A stretch of DNA of 64,000 nucleotides. It comes from JBOZRQ01 sp050789255 (GTDB lineage: Bacteria > Bacillota > Sulfobacillia > Symbiobacteriales > Symbiobacteriaceae). The notes under the pieces were generated by a model, which searched no databases, was not told where the DNA came from, and was given only the letters and a program-made list of their open reading frames with translations. The position numbers and the translations under genes are program-made. Positions 1 to 7,676 of this stretch are shown piece after piece. Numbering within the stretch: the first letter of the stretch is position 1; each line of letters opens with the position of its first letter. The stretch spans positions 1 through 64,000 of the forward strand of contig JBOZRQ010000018.1 of NCBI GenBank assembly GCA_050789255.1, in the 5' to 3' direction.

Positions 1-2
1 CA

Positions 3-563
3 GGGGTCTCGGCGCTGGCCTCGGTGACCAGCTTCAACGCCGGGCTGATGACCGCCTCGCGCTTTCTGTACGCCATGGCGCGGGACGGGGCGGCGCCAAA
101 GCCCCTGTCCCGGCTCCACCCCGACTGGGCTACCCCCTGGGTGGCGATCCTGGCGCTCTATGGGCTCTGCACCGCGATGGCGGGCTACGTGCTCTACTCG
201 GGCTCCTACCGGCTCTTTATCTTCCTGGGCGCCGCCATCGAGTGCGGCATCTTCGTGGCGATGGCTGCCTCGGTGCTGCGGCTGCGCCGGACCATGCCCG
301 ACCGGGCGCGGGAGTACCGCATCCCCGGCGGAACGCTGGTGCCCTGGGTGGTGGTGCTGCTGTACGGCGCCCTCTTTCTGCTGGTCTTTGTGCCCGACCC
401 ATCGGCGCCTTCGGCGGCGGCCGCGGATCAAATGAAGGCGCTGGGGCTCCTCGGGGGCGCGACGCTGCTCGTCTGGGCGTACGTCCACTGGGTGGTGCCT
501 CGTCTCCGGGCCCGCCTGGCCCCTGCCGACGGGGCTCCTCGGCGCCGCCGGCGTCCAGTGTGA
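3..563 (+). CDS. Amino acid permease (APC family), C-terminal part
   Basis: The gene enters from outside the window and ends at TGA 561-563, so only about the last 186 residues are visible. The opening residues (SFNAGLMTASRFLYAMARDG) match the conserved segment around transmembrane helices 8-9 of amino acid-polyamine-organocation permeases. Four hydrophobic spans follow (VAILALYGLCTAMAGYVLY, LFIFLGAAIECGIFVAMAA, WVVVLLYGALFLLVFV, LLGGATLLVWAYVHWVV), and the tail is basic and cytoplasmic (RRRRRPV). The role is inner-membrane amino acid uptake or exchange. The substrate cannot be read from this half. Confidence 0.85.
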   Translation, partial: GVSALASVTSFNAGLMTASRFLYAMARDGAAPKPLSRLHPDWATPWVAILALYGLCTAMAGYVLYSGSYRLFIFLGAAIECGIFVAMAASVLRLRRTMPDRAREYRIPGGTLVPWVVVLLYGALFLLVFVPDPSAPSAAAADQMKALGLLGGATLLVWAYVHWVVPRLRARLAPADGAPRRRRRPV

Positions 564-576
564 AAGCATTCATACG

Positions 577-720
577 GCCGCGGATGCGCGGATGACGCAG
601 ATTTCGACACAACACGCTGATGACCAGGTAAGTCTTCCGGGTCAGAAAATTGTACTCGGTAGGATTACTAGGTCGTCAGCCATTGTAATTAAGAGTCCGC
701 GTAATCAGCGCATCCGCGGC
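577..720. repeat. Inverted repeat with 13-bp perfect ends
   Basis: GCCGCGGATGCGC at 577-589 is the exact reverse complement of GCGCATCCGCGGC at 708-720. The match continues inward with mismatches (23 of 28 positions). The element fills the space between the permease stop and the next terminator. The arms contain a GCGGAT-nACGC-GAT pattern that recurs as GATTTCACGGATTGCACGG near 42963. It looks like a dispersed palindromic repeat or very small MITE-like element. No coding potential is seen inside. Confidence 0.6.
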
Positions 721-724
721 AAGA

Positions 725-753
725 AAACGTCCGGGCTCGGCGCCCGGACGTTT
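725..753 (-). terminator. Terminator of the glutaredoxin-like gene
   Basis: Perfect 11-bp stem (AAACGTCCGGG at 725-735, CCCGGACGTTT at 743-753) with a 7-nt loop. On the minus strand it is followed by TTTTCTT, just past the stop at 764. Confidence 0.85.
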
Positions 754-763
754 GACGTGTGGG

Positions 764-1276
764 TTAGGCTCCCCGATAGCCGATGTAGATGATCACCGGT
801 ACGACCGCCTCGCCGCCGCAAACGGCCTCCAGGTGCTGACGGGCGCGGGCGTCGCGGTCGACGTCGAAGTAGGTGAAGGAGACCTGGCGGTCGATCAGGT
901 CCTGCACGGCGTCCATGCACTCCAGGGAGTTGCTGCGGCCGTACACGATTACCCGGGCGGCCTGGTCTGCGGCGGGCGCCGCCACGGGACTCGGGGCGGG
1001 CGATGCGACCGGGGCGGACGCGACCGGCGAGGGGGCGGACGCGACCGGCGAGGAGTCGGCCCCAACCGGGAGCTCTTCCGGCACCGGGGCCGGGGGCTCA
1101 AAGTTCTCTTCGATGGGGTTCGTGCCGCCGTCGGGCATGGCTCCCGGGGTGGGGAAGTTCATGCGCGGGAGCTTCACAGGGGCGGCAGGGCGCCGAGAGA
1201 GGTTGAGGCCCATCGGAAGGTCGGGGCGCATGGGCATCGAGGTCGCCTCACTTTCGTGTTTAGCGTTTTCGATCAT
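764..1276 (-). CDS. Protein with C-terminal glutaredoxin-like domain, degenerate active site
   Basis: 170 residues from an ATG at 1276, with GGAGGTGA 12 nt upstream; a later ATG (MPMRPDLPMG) is also possible. Residues 1-106 are a low-complexity Pro/Ala/Ser-rich region with repeated SPVASAP units. Residues 107-170 resemble glutaredoxin: strand ARVIVYG, a helix after the active-site loop, FTYFDVDRD, and a cis-Pro segment VVPVIIY. The active-site loop reads RSNSLECMD instead of CxxC, so only the distal Cys remains. Family knowledge would make it monothiol or regulatory; the function is not known. It lies downstream of the BtuF-like gene but behind that gene's terminator, so it is probably transcribed separately. 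Confidence 0.6.
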   Translation of the reverse strand: MIENAKHESEATSMPMRPDLPMGLNLSRRPAAPVKLPRMNFPTPGAMPDGGTNPIEENFEPPAPVPEELPVGADSSPVASAPSPVASAPVASPAPSPVAAPAADQAARVIVYGRSNSLECMDAVQDLIDRQVSFTYFDVDRDARARQHLEAVCGGEAVVPVIIYIGYRGA

Positions 1277-1343
1277 AATGGCAGAATTCACCTCCACTTC
1301 CAGCCAGCCCTTTTCCCCCCTGGATGAACTATCAAGGAGCAAG

Positions 1344-1379
1344 AAGACCGCCACCTCCTTCCCGGAGTATGGCGGCCTT
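1344..1379 (-). terminator. Terminator after the BtuF-like gene
   Basis: Arms AAGACCGCCA (1344-1353) and TGGCGGCCTT (1370-1379), one mismatch, with an inner CTCC/GGAG pair. On the minus strand it is followed by CTTGCTCCTT. It begins right at the stop of the gene at 1381. Confidence 0.6.
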
Positions 1380-1380
1380 G

Positions 1381-2154
1381 CTATTGTGCCCTCAGGAGCT
1401 CCCAAAGGAGCTCCAGGCCGTCCACCAGCCGTGGTGACGGCCGGTTGAACAACCCCTCCTCCATCACGTGGACCCGTCCCCGCCTGATGGCGTCCAGGGC
1501 GTCCCACCCGGGCCGCCTGTAAACGTGCGCCGCATCCGGCCGCTTCGCCCCGGTCCAGGCCAAAAGGATGTGGTCTGGCCGGAGGCGGACGACCTCCAGT
1601 GGGTCATCGACCCGCACGTTCTCGACATCCGCATCGGCAAAGATGTTGACGCAGCCCAGAATCTCGGACAGCTCGGTCAGCCAGTTGCGGCGCCCGGGGG
1701 TGTAGATCGGCTTGGGCCACCACTCCCAGTAGAGCCGGCGGCTGAGTCCGGCAGCCGCGGCCGCCGTCCGGACCGTCTCGATGCGGGCCTGCAACGCCGT
1801 GACGACTGAATCGGCACGGTCCGAGGTTCCGGTGAGGCTGGCGACCAGCCGCATGTTGGCCCATATCTCTGCGAATCCGTGCGGGTCTAAAACAATGTGA
1901 GGGATTCCCCGCTCCTGCAGGCCCGCCACGTTCCTCTCCATGCCGGGGACGCTCAGGGAGGCCAGGACCAGATCCGGCTTCAGCGCCTCCACCCGGTCCA
2001 GGTCGACGCTCAGATCCGGGCCGACCCGAGGCAGACGCTCCACCTCCGGCGGCCAGTCCGACCAGTCATCGACCCCGACCAGGCTCTCCGTCAGCCCGAG
2101 CGCGTGGACGATCTCCGTGTTGCTGGGGGCAAGCGAGACAAGGCGAAGAGCCAT
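1381..2154 (-). CDS. Cobalamin-binding-protein-like (BtuF/helical backbone metal receptor), no signal peptide
   Basis: 257 residues. It has the helical backbone metal receptor pattern of BtuF/FepB-type proteins: RLVSLAPSNTEIVHALGL at the N terminus, LVGVDDWSDWP, then the DLDRVEALKPDLVLAS segment, and a C-terminal lobe with RPGWDALDAIRRGRVHVM. The N terminus lacks any signal peptide or lipobox, unlike transport-associated BtuF. This matches a known group of stand-alone cytoplasmic homologues of unknown role. The ATG at 2154 has GAGGTGG 7 nt upstream. No permease or ATPase partner is adjacent. Confidence 0.75.
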   Translation of the reverse strand: MALRLVSLAPSNTEIVHALGLTESLVGVDDWSDWPPEVERLPRVGPDLSVDLDRVEALKPDLVLASLSVPGMERNVAGLQERGIPHIVLDPHGFAEIWANMRLVASLTGTSDRADSVVTALQARIETVRTAAAAAGLSRRLYWEWWPKPIYTPGRRNWLTELSEILGCVNIFADADVENVRVDDPLEVVRLRPDHILLAWTGAKRPDAAHVYRRPGWDALDAIRRGRVHVMEEGLFNRPSPRLVDGLELLWELLRAQ

Positions 2155-2223
2155 GGCGAGACCACCTCACCATCGATTATACTGGACCTAGCTGGCTGAA
2201 CGTGGCGAGAGGCGGCATCTGCG

Positions 2224-2700
2224 TTGAAGAAATACCGCGCCGGGAAGATTAAGCGAGAACACAGCGTCATCGAGAAGCTCTGGCCCGCCCTGGAGCGGAT
2301 GGCGGAGTGCGAGCATATAACAAGCATAATTCCAGGGCCGATCTCGCCCTTGAACGCCAAGGGCTTTGAGATCACCTTCCAGCGCTTCACCGAGACCGGC
2401 CTGCGCCTGCTGGCTAAGAACGGTTCCGCTGTTCAGGAGATCTACGCGGTGGCGCCAGACCGGGAGGCGGCCCTGCGCTGGCTCGCTCAGGAGGCGCTGG
2501 TGGACTGGCGGCCAGAGCCCGCAGCTCCCGCTCCCAAGCGGGCGCTGCCCGTCTCCGACTCGGAGCCCCGGCAGAGCGTCGTGATCCCGTCGGATATGAT
2601 CTGTGAGCGCTGCGGCCGCCCGCTGCTGGCGGGTTCCCGCGCGGTTCTGGTCGGGCGCAAGCGCTATGTATACCTGCACACCCGGTGTGCTGATCAGTAA
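2224..2700 (+). CDS. DUF2103-type putative metal-binding protein
   Basis: 158 residues starting at TTG 2224 behind a GAGAGG site. The N-terminal 90 residues (KREHSVIEKLWPALERMAE, then SIIPGPISP, TETGLRLLAKNGSAVQEIY) match the DUF2103 family of predicted metal-binding proteins as I remember it. A Pro/Ala linker leads to a C-terminal CERC...H-T-R-C cluster (Cys-x2-Cys and His-x2-Cys about 20 residues apart) that could bind zinc. It is divergent from the BtuF-like gene, with about 70 bp between them. Cellular function is unknown. Confidence 0.65.
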   Translation: MKKYRAGKIKREHSVIEKLWPALERMAECEHITSIIPGPISPLNAKGFEITFQRFTETGLRLLAKNGSAVQEIYAVAPDREAALRWLAQEALVDWRPEPAAPAPKRALPVSDSEPRQSVVIPSDMICERCGRPLLAGSRAVLVGRKRYVYLHTRCADQ

Positions 2701-2721
2701 AACCGAAGCGAGGGATCGTCA

Positions 2722-3003
2722 GTGATGAATATATCCTTTACGCCCGGCGCCCGGGCGTTTCTGACCGAGAAGGGCGCCGATACGGTGACCGTGGCGAGCC
2801 TGGTCTTCAGCTCGTGCTGCTCCGGCCCGCTGCCGCCCGAGGTCAAGCCGGGTGCGCCATCTGATACGGATGGATTTTCGGTCCATCACAACGGCGATGT
2901 GAACATCTACTACGATTCGCTGCTGGACCCCCGACCGGAGATTGTGATTGATGTGAAGGACTACGGCAGCTACCGAGAGCTTTTCATTCAGGGGTGGGAA
3001 TAG
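2722..3003 (+). CDS. Small Cys-Cys motif protein (CC/Se-motif family type)
   Basis: 93 residues; GTG 2722 or ATG 2725 follow a GAGGGAT site. The layout (N-terminal ISFTPGARAFLTEKGADTV, a central SSCCSG motif, then FSVHHNGDVNIYYD and IVIDVKDYG) fits the small proteins that carry a Cys-Cys pair which in some anaerobes is Cys-Sec. Here both residues are Cys. That is notable because the same window holds selA and a selenoprotein selD. The fold resembles A-type Fe-S scaffold proteins, but the function is unproven. Confidence 0.55.
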   Translation: MMNISFTPGARAFLTEKGADTVTVASLVFSSCCSGPLPPEVKPGAPSDTDGFSVHHNGDVNIYYDSLLDPRPEIVIDVKDYGSYRELFIQGWE

Positions 3004-3084
3004 CTCAGAATCTCCTCCGGGCAGACTACGGGTAGGTTCCGTTATTTCACCTGCCCTCGTGGCTAACAGGAGGTCGGACAAACC

Positions 3085-3348
3085 GTGGAAACCCCTGTCC
3101 TCGACTCTTTTGAGCAGTGGAAGAGCTTCCTTTCCAAGCAGGTTAACCAGGCGGAGAACGCCGGCGCCTCGCAGGACTCCATCATCAACGCCGCCACCCG
3201 TATTGGCAACTTCCTGAGCGACAAGGTCGACCCGAAGAACCGCGAGCAGCGCCTTCTGAAGGAGCTGTGGGACAAGGGCGATCAGACCGAGCGCCACGCT
3301 CTGGCTGGCATGATCACCAAGATGGTCTCCGACGGGAGCGTTCACTAA
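3085..3348 (+). CDS. DUF3243 family protein
   Basis: 87 residues from GTG 3085, with AGGAGG 11 nt upstream. The sequence DSFEQWKSFLSKQVNQAE, then FLSDKVDPKNREQRLLKELW and a C-terminal LAGMITKMV helix are diagnostic of DUF3243, a small helical family found in Bacillus-type spore formers. It has its own strong terminator right behind it. The biochemical role is unknown. Confidence 0.85.
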   Translation: METPVLDSFEQWKSFLSKQVNQAENAGASQDSIINAATRIGNFLSDKVDPKNREQRLLKELWDKGDQTERHALAGMITKMVSDGSVH

Positions 3349-3365
3349 GAGCGACGGGAGACCCG

Positions 3366-3393
3366 GGCGGCAGCAGTGATGCTGCCGCCTTTT
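3366..3393 (+). terminator. Rho-independent terminator after DUF3243 gene
   Basis: Perfect 10-bp stem GGCGGCAGCA/TGCTGCCGCC with a GTGA loop, followed by TTTT. Confidence 0.93.
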
Positions 3394-3479
3394 CGCGCCG
3401 CAGCTGCGCCGAGATGACGCAGGGAAGTTTGCTTCGTGGGGCGAATCGGTTCCGGGAAGTGAAGGAGGCCGATCATTGC

Positions 3480-4646
3480 ATGGGTACGCAAAACGAAACG
3501 ATCCTGCGTCTGGCTGCCGACCTGTCTCCCCGGTTGATCGACGTTCGCCGTGAGCTGCACCGCCACCCGGAACTGTCAGGCGAGGAGTTCTGGACGACCG
3601 ACCGCCTGCGGGCGTGGCTGGACGAGGCTGGCATTCCCATCCTGCCGCTGAACCTGAAAACCGGCCTGGTGGCCGAGGTGCGGGGCGCCCTCCCCGGACC
3701 CACGGTCGCCATCCGTACGGATGTTGACGCCTTGCCCATCCAGGAAGAGACCGGGTTGCCCTTTGCCTCCGAAATCCCGGGCAAGATGCACGCTTGCGGC
3801 CACGACTTCCACATGGCGACCATTCTGGGCGCAGCCTTGATCCTCAAGGAAATGACCGCCAGCATGGCGGGCACCGTGCGGCTGCTCTTTCAGCCCGCCG
3901 AGGAGAACACCCACGGCGCCCTGGACATGATCAAGGCAGGCTGCATGGAGGGCGTGAGCGCCGTCTTTGGGATGCACAATAAGCCCGACGTTTCCGCCGG
4001 GCATGTAGGGATCAAGTATGGTCCGCTGATGGCCGCGGCCGATTTCATTCGCATCACCGTTGAGGGCAAGGGCGGCCACGCCGCCATCCCCGATGCGACC
4101 ATCGACCCGATCGTGGCCGGATCCGCCATCGTCATGGCCCTGCAGACTGCGGTCTCCCGGTCGATCTCCCCGCTGGAGCCCGCGGTGGTCACCATCGGCT
4201 CCTTCCAGGCGGGCGCCGCCCACAACGTGATTCCGCCTTCTGCCAGCCTGATGGGCACCGTTCGGACCTTCAACCCGGCGGTGCGCGCTCGGATGCCCGA
4301 ACTGCTGGGCCGCATCGTCCGCGAGGTCGCTGCCGGGTATGGCGCCACCGCTAACCTCGAGTACCACTTCGGCGTGCCGGCGGTGAACAACAATCCCGCC
4401 ATGGCCGACCTGATGGGCGCCGCAGCCAGGGCGCTTGGCATGCCCGTGGTCGATGCGGTCCCCACCATGGGCGGCGAGGACTTCGCCGAGTACCAGCAGT
4501 TGGCCCCCGGCTGCTTTATCTGGATGGGGACCGGCTGCGCCGAGAACTGGCACCACCCGAAGTTCATGGTCGACGAGGGCGTGATTCACAAGGGGGCTGC
4601 CCTCTTTGCACGGGTCGCCCTGGACGGGCTGGCCGCGGTCCGTTAG
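3480..4646 (+). CDS. M20 family amidohydrolase (N-acyl-amino-acid deacylase type)
   Basis: 388 residues from ATG 3480, with AAGGAGG 11 nt upstream. It is a cytosolic M20D metallopeptidase of the hippurate/N-acetyl-amino-acid amidohydrolase group. Visible motifs are RRELHRHPELSGEE, the metal site RTDVDALPIQEETG, MHACGHDFHMA, FQPAEEN with the catalytic Glu pair, the dimerisation-domain GKGGHAAIPD, and MGGEDFAEY near the C terminus. Substrate could be N-acetyl-diaminopimelate, N-acyl-cysteine or hippurate; the sequence alone does not decide. Its stop codon overlaps the stop of the convergent gene (shared TTAG at 4643-4646). Confidence 0.9.
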   Translation: MGTQNETILRLAADLSPRLIDVRRELHRHPELSGEEFWTTDRLRAWLDEAGIPILPLNLKTGLVAEVRGALPGPTVAIRTDVDALPIQEETGLPFASEIPGKMHACGHDFHMATILGAALILKEMTASMAGTVRLLFQPAEENTHGALDMIKAGCMEGVSAVFGMHNKPDVSAGHVGIKYGPLMAAADFIRITVEGKGGHAAIPDATIDPIVAGSAIVMALQTAVSRSISPLEPAVVTIGSFQAGAAHNVIPPSASLMGTVRTFNPAVRARMPELLGRIVREVAAGYGATANLEYHFGVPAVNNNPAMADLMGAAARALGMPVVDAVPTMGGEDFAEYQQLAPGCFIWMGTGCAENWHHPKFMVDEGVIHKGAALFARVALDGLAAVR

Positions 4647-5950
4647 GACTTCTTGCCCGGGTAGAGCGCCGGGCGCCCCGGCTTCACATGGTACAGCGTC
4701 TGGCCCAGGGCGACGGCCAGCGCGGCCACCCCGGCGAGCATTACGGCCCCGCCCGCCATGGCGGTCTCGGGGGACTGAAGACCGAAGCCGAGGGTGAGCA
4801 CGACCACGCCCGCAAACCAGGCGCCGTAGGTGAACAGGCCGAGACCGTGCCGGAACATCTCGTGCAGGAAGGGGATCTTCTCCAGCTTGTGGGTCCGGTT
4901 GCGGAACCGGTGCAGCCAGACCATGAACGGGATGATCCGCAGGAGCATGCCCACGATGGTCCCGCCGATCCAGGCCAGGGCGAAGAAGAAGGTCAGGGCG
5001 GCCTGCCAGGGGCGCCCGGTCCAGAGTCCGGCCAGGCCGGCCAGCCCCGCCAGGGCCGTGAGCGCCCCGGCGACGCCTGCGGTGACAGCAAACCGGACGC
5101 TGTGATCCAGCGGGCCGCTGCGGCGGTGCAGGAATGTGTAGATGATCGCGCCGGTGTAGGCCACCAGGGCGCCGGCCATCAGCAGGACGCCGAGCCACAG
5201 CAGCGGCCGCACGGTCAGAAGCCCGACGATGGTGATCACGACACCGGCCACCACCCCTCCCACGGCAGCCTGCACGAGCCGGGCGGGCAGCGGCTTTGCG
5301 GGGGCGAACATCGGCACCAGCTTCAGGCCGACCCCGACGATCATCAGGCTGAACCAGCCGACAAGGCCAAGGGTGAGGTGGGTCGCCAGAGGCGCTCCCT
5401 CCACTTCGCCCAGGAAGCCGTAGCGCTGGTTGAAGGCCATGACCAGGCCCCAGGAGAGCGTGGAGATGTAGAAGAGCAGGGCAACAACGATGGCCGCCCC
5501 GTGGGTGTTCCAGCGCTCGGATGTACGCACGGTGACCAAGACGTTGACCACCAGCAGCAGCGCCCCGAGCACGACCAGGGTACCGCCCGCTGCGACCTCT
5601 AGGGTGTCCGCCGACAGAAAGCCCAGCACCATGCAGGCGGCGCCAGCGCCGTGGAGCACCAGGTGCAGGTTGGCCGCCGCCTCGCTGCGGAGGCGCCCGT
5701 GCAGTATCACGGGAATCATCTGGTAGATCGCCCCGGTCACCACGGAGCCGGCGAAGCCCAGGGTGAACAGATGGGTGACCGCCAGCGTGACCGGGTTATG
5801 CAGGTATTCAAGCACCATCATGGGCGCCCGCCAGATCGCGACGGCGCACAGCACCGCCAGGTAGGCGACGCCCATCAACAGGAAGCGCAGCGGGACCCCC
5901 AGGACCGGCGCCCGCTCCGGCAGAATCGTCTCAGGGTTTTGTACCGACAT
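4643..5950 (-). CDS. Heme-copper-oxidase subunit I-like / NnrS-like membrane protein
   Basis: 435 residues, about 12 hydrophobic spans. Three related units are visible: THLFTLGFAGSVVTGAIYQM ending in IPVILHG, THLTLGLVGWFSLMIVG ending in KLVPMF, and GGTIVGMLLRIIPFMVWLH. The regularly placed His residues before TLG and the IP turns resemble the heme-binding helices of oxidase/NO-reductase subunit I and NnrS. The full copper-site His set is not seen. It is probably a heme-binding inner-membrane protein in respiration or NO handling (inference). The ATG at 5950 has a GGAGGCGG ribosome site that lies inside a Fur-type palindrome. Confidence 0.6.
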   Translation of the reverse strand: MSVQNPETILPERAPVLGVPLRFLLMGVAYLAVLCAVAIWRAPMMVLEYLHNPVTLAVTHLFTLGFAGSVVTGAIYQMIPVILHGRLRSEAAANLHLVLHGAGAACMVLGFLSADTLEVAAGGTLVVLGALLLVVNVLVTVRTSERWNTHGAAIVVALLFYISTLSWGLVMAFNQRYGFLGEVEGAPLATHLTLGLVGWFSLMIVGVGLKLVPMFAPAKPLPARLVQAAVGGVVAGVVITIVGLLTVRPLLWLGVLLMAGALVAYTGAIIYTFLHRRSGPLDHSVRFAVTAGVAGALTALAGLAGLAGLWTGRPWQAALTFFFALAWIGGTIVGMLLRIIPFMVWLHRFRNRTHKLEKIPFLHEMFRHGLGLFTYGAWFAGVVVLTLGFGLQSPETAMAGGAVMLAGVAALAVALGQTLYHVKPGRPALYPGKKS

Positions 5951-5957
5951 TAATACC

Positions 5958-5995
5958 GCCTCCAGTCTGATGATAATCATTCTCAGGCTGGAGGC
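5958..5995 (-). promoter_or_regulatory. Fur-type operator inside a palindrome, over the ribosome site
   Basis: The 19-mer at 5966-5984 contains the exact Fur core TGATAATCATT and matches the classical 19-bp Fur box at 15 positions (my count). It is flanked by perfect 8-bp arms GCCTCCAG (5958-5965) and CTGGAGGC (5988-5995). The left arm read on the minus strand supplies the GGAGG of the gene starting at 5950. Iron-type (or related Fur-family metal) repression is inferred. Confidence 0.6.
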
Positions 5996-6018
5996 GCTGT
6001 GATATACGGCACATTGTC

Positions 6019-6978
6019 TCAGACGAGCCCGTTTATTCGGTTGATGATGGCGCTGGCGCCAGCGGTGAGCCGCTCGAACAGTTGCGCCACGCTCGGGATA
6101 TCGTCGATCAGACCGATGCCCTGTCCGGCATAGACGAAGCCGGCCTCCATGTCCCCTGCGATGGCTGCCTGGGCGTTCACCTTGCCGGAGATGAGCGGCA
6201 GCAGCTGCTCGATGGTGGCGCCTTGCGCTTCGGCCTCCAGCACCCGGTTGGCGCCGCCGGTCTTGAGCACCCGGGCCGGGCGCCCCACGGAGCGCTCGAT
6301 GATCACCGTGTCGGTCTCCCTGGCCCCCACGAGCAGCTCCTTGTAGCGCTCGTGGGCGGTGCACTCCCGGACCGCCACGAACCGGGTGCCCATCTCGATG
6401 CCGTCAGCCCCGAGGGCCAGCGCTGCGACCAGGCCCCGGGCGTCCATGATGCCCCCGCTGGCAACCACGGGGATCTTCACGCTGTCGACAATGCGGGGGA
6501 CCAGGGCCATGGTGCCGATGTCGTCACGGCCGAGGTGGCCGCCGCCGTCGTAGCCGACGGCGATCACGGCGTCGGCGCCCAGGCTCTCCGCCTTCTGGGC
6601 GGCCCGGACCCCGGCGACCAGGATGATCTTTTTGACGCCGACGACGCGGCTGTCTATGTACTTCATGTAGGGCTCGGGGTTGCCGCCCGTAATGCTGACG
6701 TGCCGGACCCCCTCCTCCAGGGCGACGTCGATGTAGGATTCCAGCGTCCGGTGGCCCATCGCGAAGTTGACGGCGAAGGGCTTGCTGGTCAGGGAGCGGG
6801 TCTTGCGGAGTTCGGTCCGTAGCGCCTCTTCGGTCGGGAAGGTCGCTGCGGTGATCTGGCCGAGGCCGCCGGCCTCGGCGACGGCGGCGCACAGTTCGGC
6901 CAGTGCCAGGTAGGCCAGGCCGCCCTGGATGATCGGATACCGGATGTCCAGAGCCGTGCAGAGTCTGGTGTGCAACAT
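6019..6978 (-). CDS. FMN-dependent nitronate monooxygenase / FabK-like oxidoreductase
   Basis: 319 residues from ATG 6978 (an upstream in-frame ATG at 7011 lacks a good ribosome site). The TIM-barrel flavoprotein pattern is clear: LDIRYPIIQGG at the start, VAEAGGLGQITAA, KPFAVNFAMG, VRHVSITGG, GADAVIAVGYDGGGHLG, IPVVASGGIMDARG and LALGADGIEMGTRF for the phosphate/FMN site. The family covers 2-nitropropane dioxygenases and the enoyl-ACP reductase FabK. Without fatty-acid genes beside it, the FabK role is not supported. Divergent from a small ORF at 7061. Confidence 0.85.
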   Translation of the reverse strand: MLHTRLCTALDIRYPIIQGGLAYLALAELCAAVAEAGGLGQITAATFPTEEALRTELRKTRSLTSKPFAVNFAMGHRTLESYIDVALEEGVRHVSITGGNPEPYMKYIDSRVVGVKKIILVAGVRAAQKAESLGADAVIAVGYDGGGHLGRDDIGTMALVPRIVDSVKIPVVASGGIMDARGLVAALALGADGIEMGTRFVAVRECTAHERYKELLVGARETDTVIIERSVGRPARVLKTGGANRVLEAEAQGATIEQLLPLISGKVNAQAAIAGDMEAGFVYAGQGIGLIDDIPSVAQLFERLTAGASAIINRINGLV

Positions 6979-7060
6979 TGCGGGTAGATGCCCCCTCTCG
7001 TGTGCTCTCATTCTATTTCGCCCCCCGGGGCATCCTGCTCTGTGGAGGTGCTAATCGGGA

Positions 7061-7264
7061 ATGCCGCCTTTTCGGATTGCGGAGCTGTCGCCGGAGCAGA
7101 TGGGCGCCCTCAGGGACCTGGAGAGCGAGATGGGCGTGGCGCTGGTCGCCTACGAGCCGGTCTCCGAGCAGGACCGGGGCCCGACGGAGAGCATAGACGA
7201 GGAGAACCTGGTGCTGGACGGACTGCTGGATACATACCGGACATTTGATCCACACATTCACTAG
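7061..7264 (+). CDS. Small acidic hypothetical protein
   Basis: 67 residues with a strong GGAGGTG site 10 nt before ATG 7061 and its own terminator. The sequence is acidic and helical (SPEQMGALRDLESEMGVAL, then SEQDRGPTES and EENLVLDGLL). It has no Cys, no signal peptide and no membrane span. I do not recognise the family. The good ribosome site and terminator argue that it is real. Confidence 0.65.
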   Translation: MPPFRIAELSPEQMGALRDLESEMGVALVAYEPVSEQDRGPTESIDEENLVLDGLLDTYRTFDPHIH

Positions 7265-7271
7265 GGGCAAG

Positions 7272-7300
7272 GCGGGGGCGCGCGTGGCGCCCCCGCTTTT
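7272..7300 (+). terminator. Rho-independent terminator
   Basis: 10-bp perfect stem GCGGGGGCGC (7272-7281) / GCGCCCCCGC (7287-7296) followed by TTTT. Confidence 0.93.
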
Positions 7301-7379
7301 GCTATCAGCAAATTGGGCCGGAGCGGTCACCTACGTTTATGTAGACTCATACCTTAAACAGGGAAGGAGGTGCAATCAC

Positions 7380-7616
7380 TTGAACTTCGGTGGTTTCTCT
7401 ACCGCTGCCTATTCGCCCTTCATCGGCGCCCAGGCCGGCGTGAGCGATCTCGCTCTGGGCCCGGGTTATGCTGCGTACCCAGCGGCCAATGCCACGGTGT
7501 ACCGCGTTTACGAGTACGCTGTGCCCGTGACTACGGTGGCTACCGTCCCCTCTGCATATCCGACCACGGCCGGTATCCCCGGTATCGCGGCATACCCTGG
7601 CTTCGGCGCGGTCTAG
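7380..7616 (+). CDS. Small Tyr/Ala/Pro-rich low-complexity protein
   Basis: 78 residues from TTG 7380, chosen because AAGGAGGTG sits 7 nt upstream. An open frame continues further 5' but lacks a ribosome site. The protein is rich in Ala, Tyr, Pro, Gly and Val (FGGFSTAAYSPF, GPGYAAYPAANATVY, YPTTAGIPGIAAYPGFG). It has no charged core, Cys or signal peptide. The composition is reminiscent of small spore-coat or surface proteins, but I do not recognise a family. A hairpin follows 11 bp after the stop. Confidence 0.6.
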   Translation: MNFGGFSTAAYSPFIGAQAGVSDLALGPGYAAYPAANATVYRVYEYAVPVTTVATVPSAYPTTAGIPGIAAYPGFGAV

Positions 7617-7627
7617 GCAAATTCTCA

Positions 7628-7653
7628 AGCGGGCGGCTGTGGGGCCGCCCGCT
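7628..7653 (+). terminator. Hairpin after the Tyr-rich gene (copy 1 of a repeated hairpin)
   Basis: Perfect 10-bp stem AGCGGGCGGC/GCCGCCCGCT followed by a weak CTCTTC tail. A near copy occurs at 7911-7938. Terminator function is likely but the U-tract is poor. Confidence 0.55.
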
Positions 7654-7676
7654 CTTCGCGGGTCAGGCTTTGGGGA

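Noticed and set aside
3576..5198. Minus-strand 540-codon frame across the amidohydrolase
   Set aside because: It crosses from one real gene into another out of frame; the product is low-complexity Arg/Gly/Ala.
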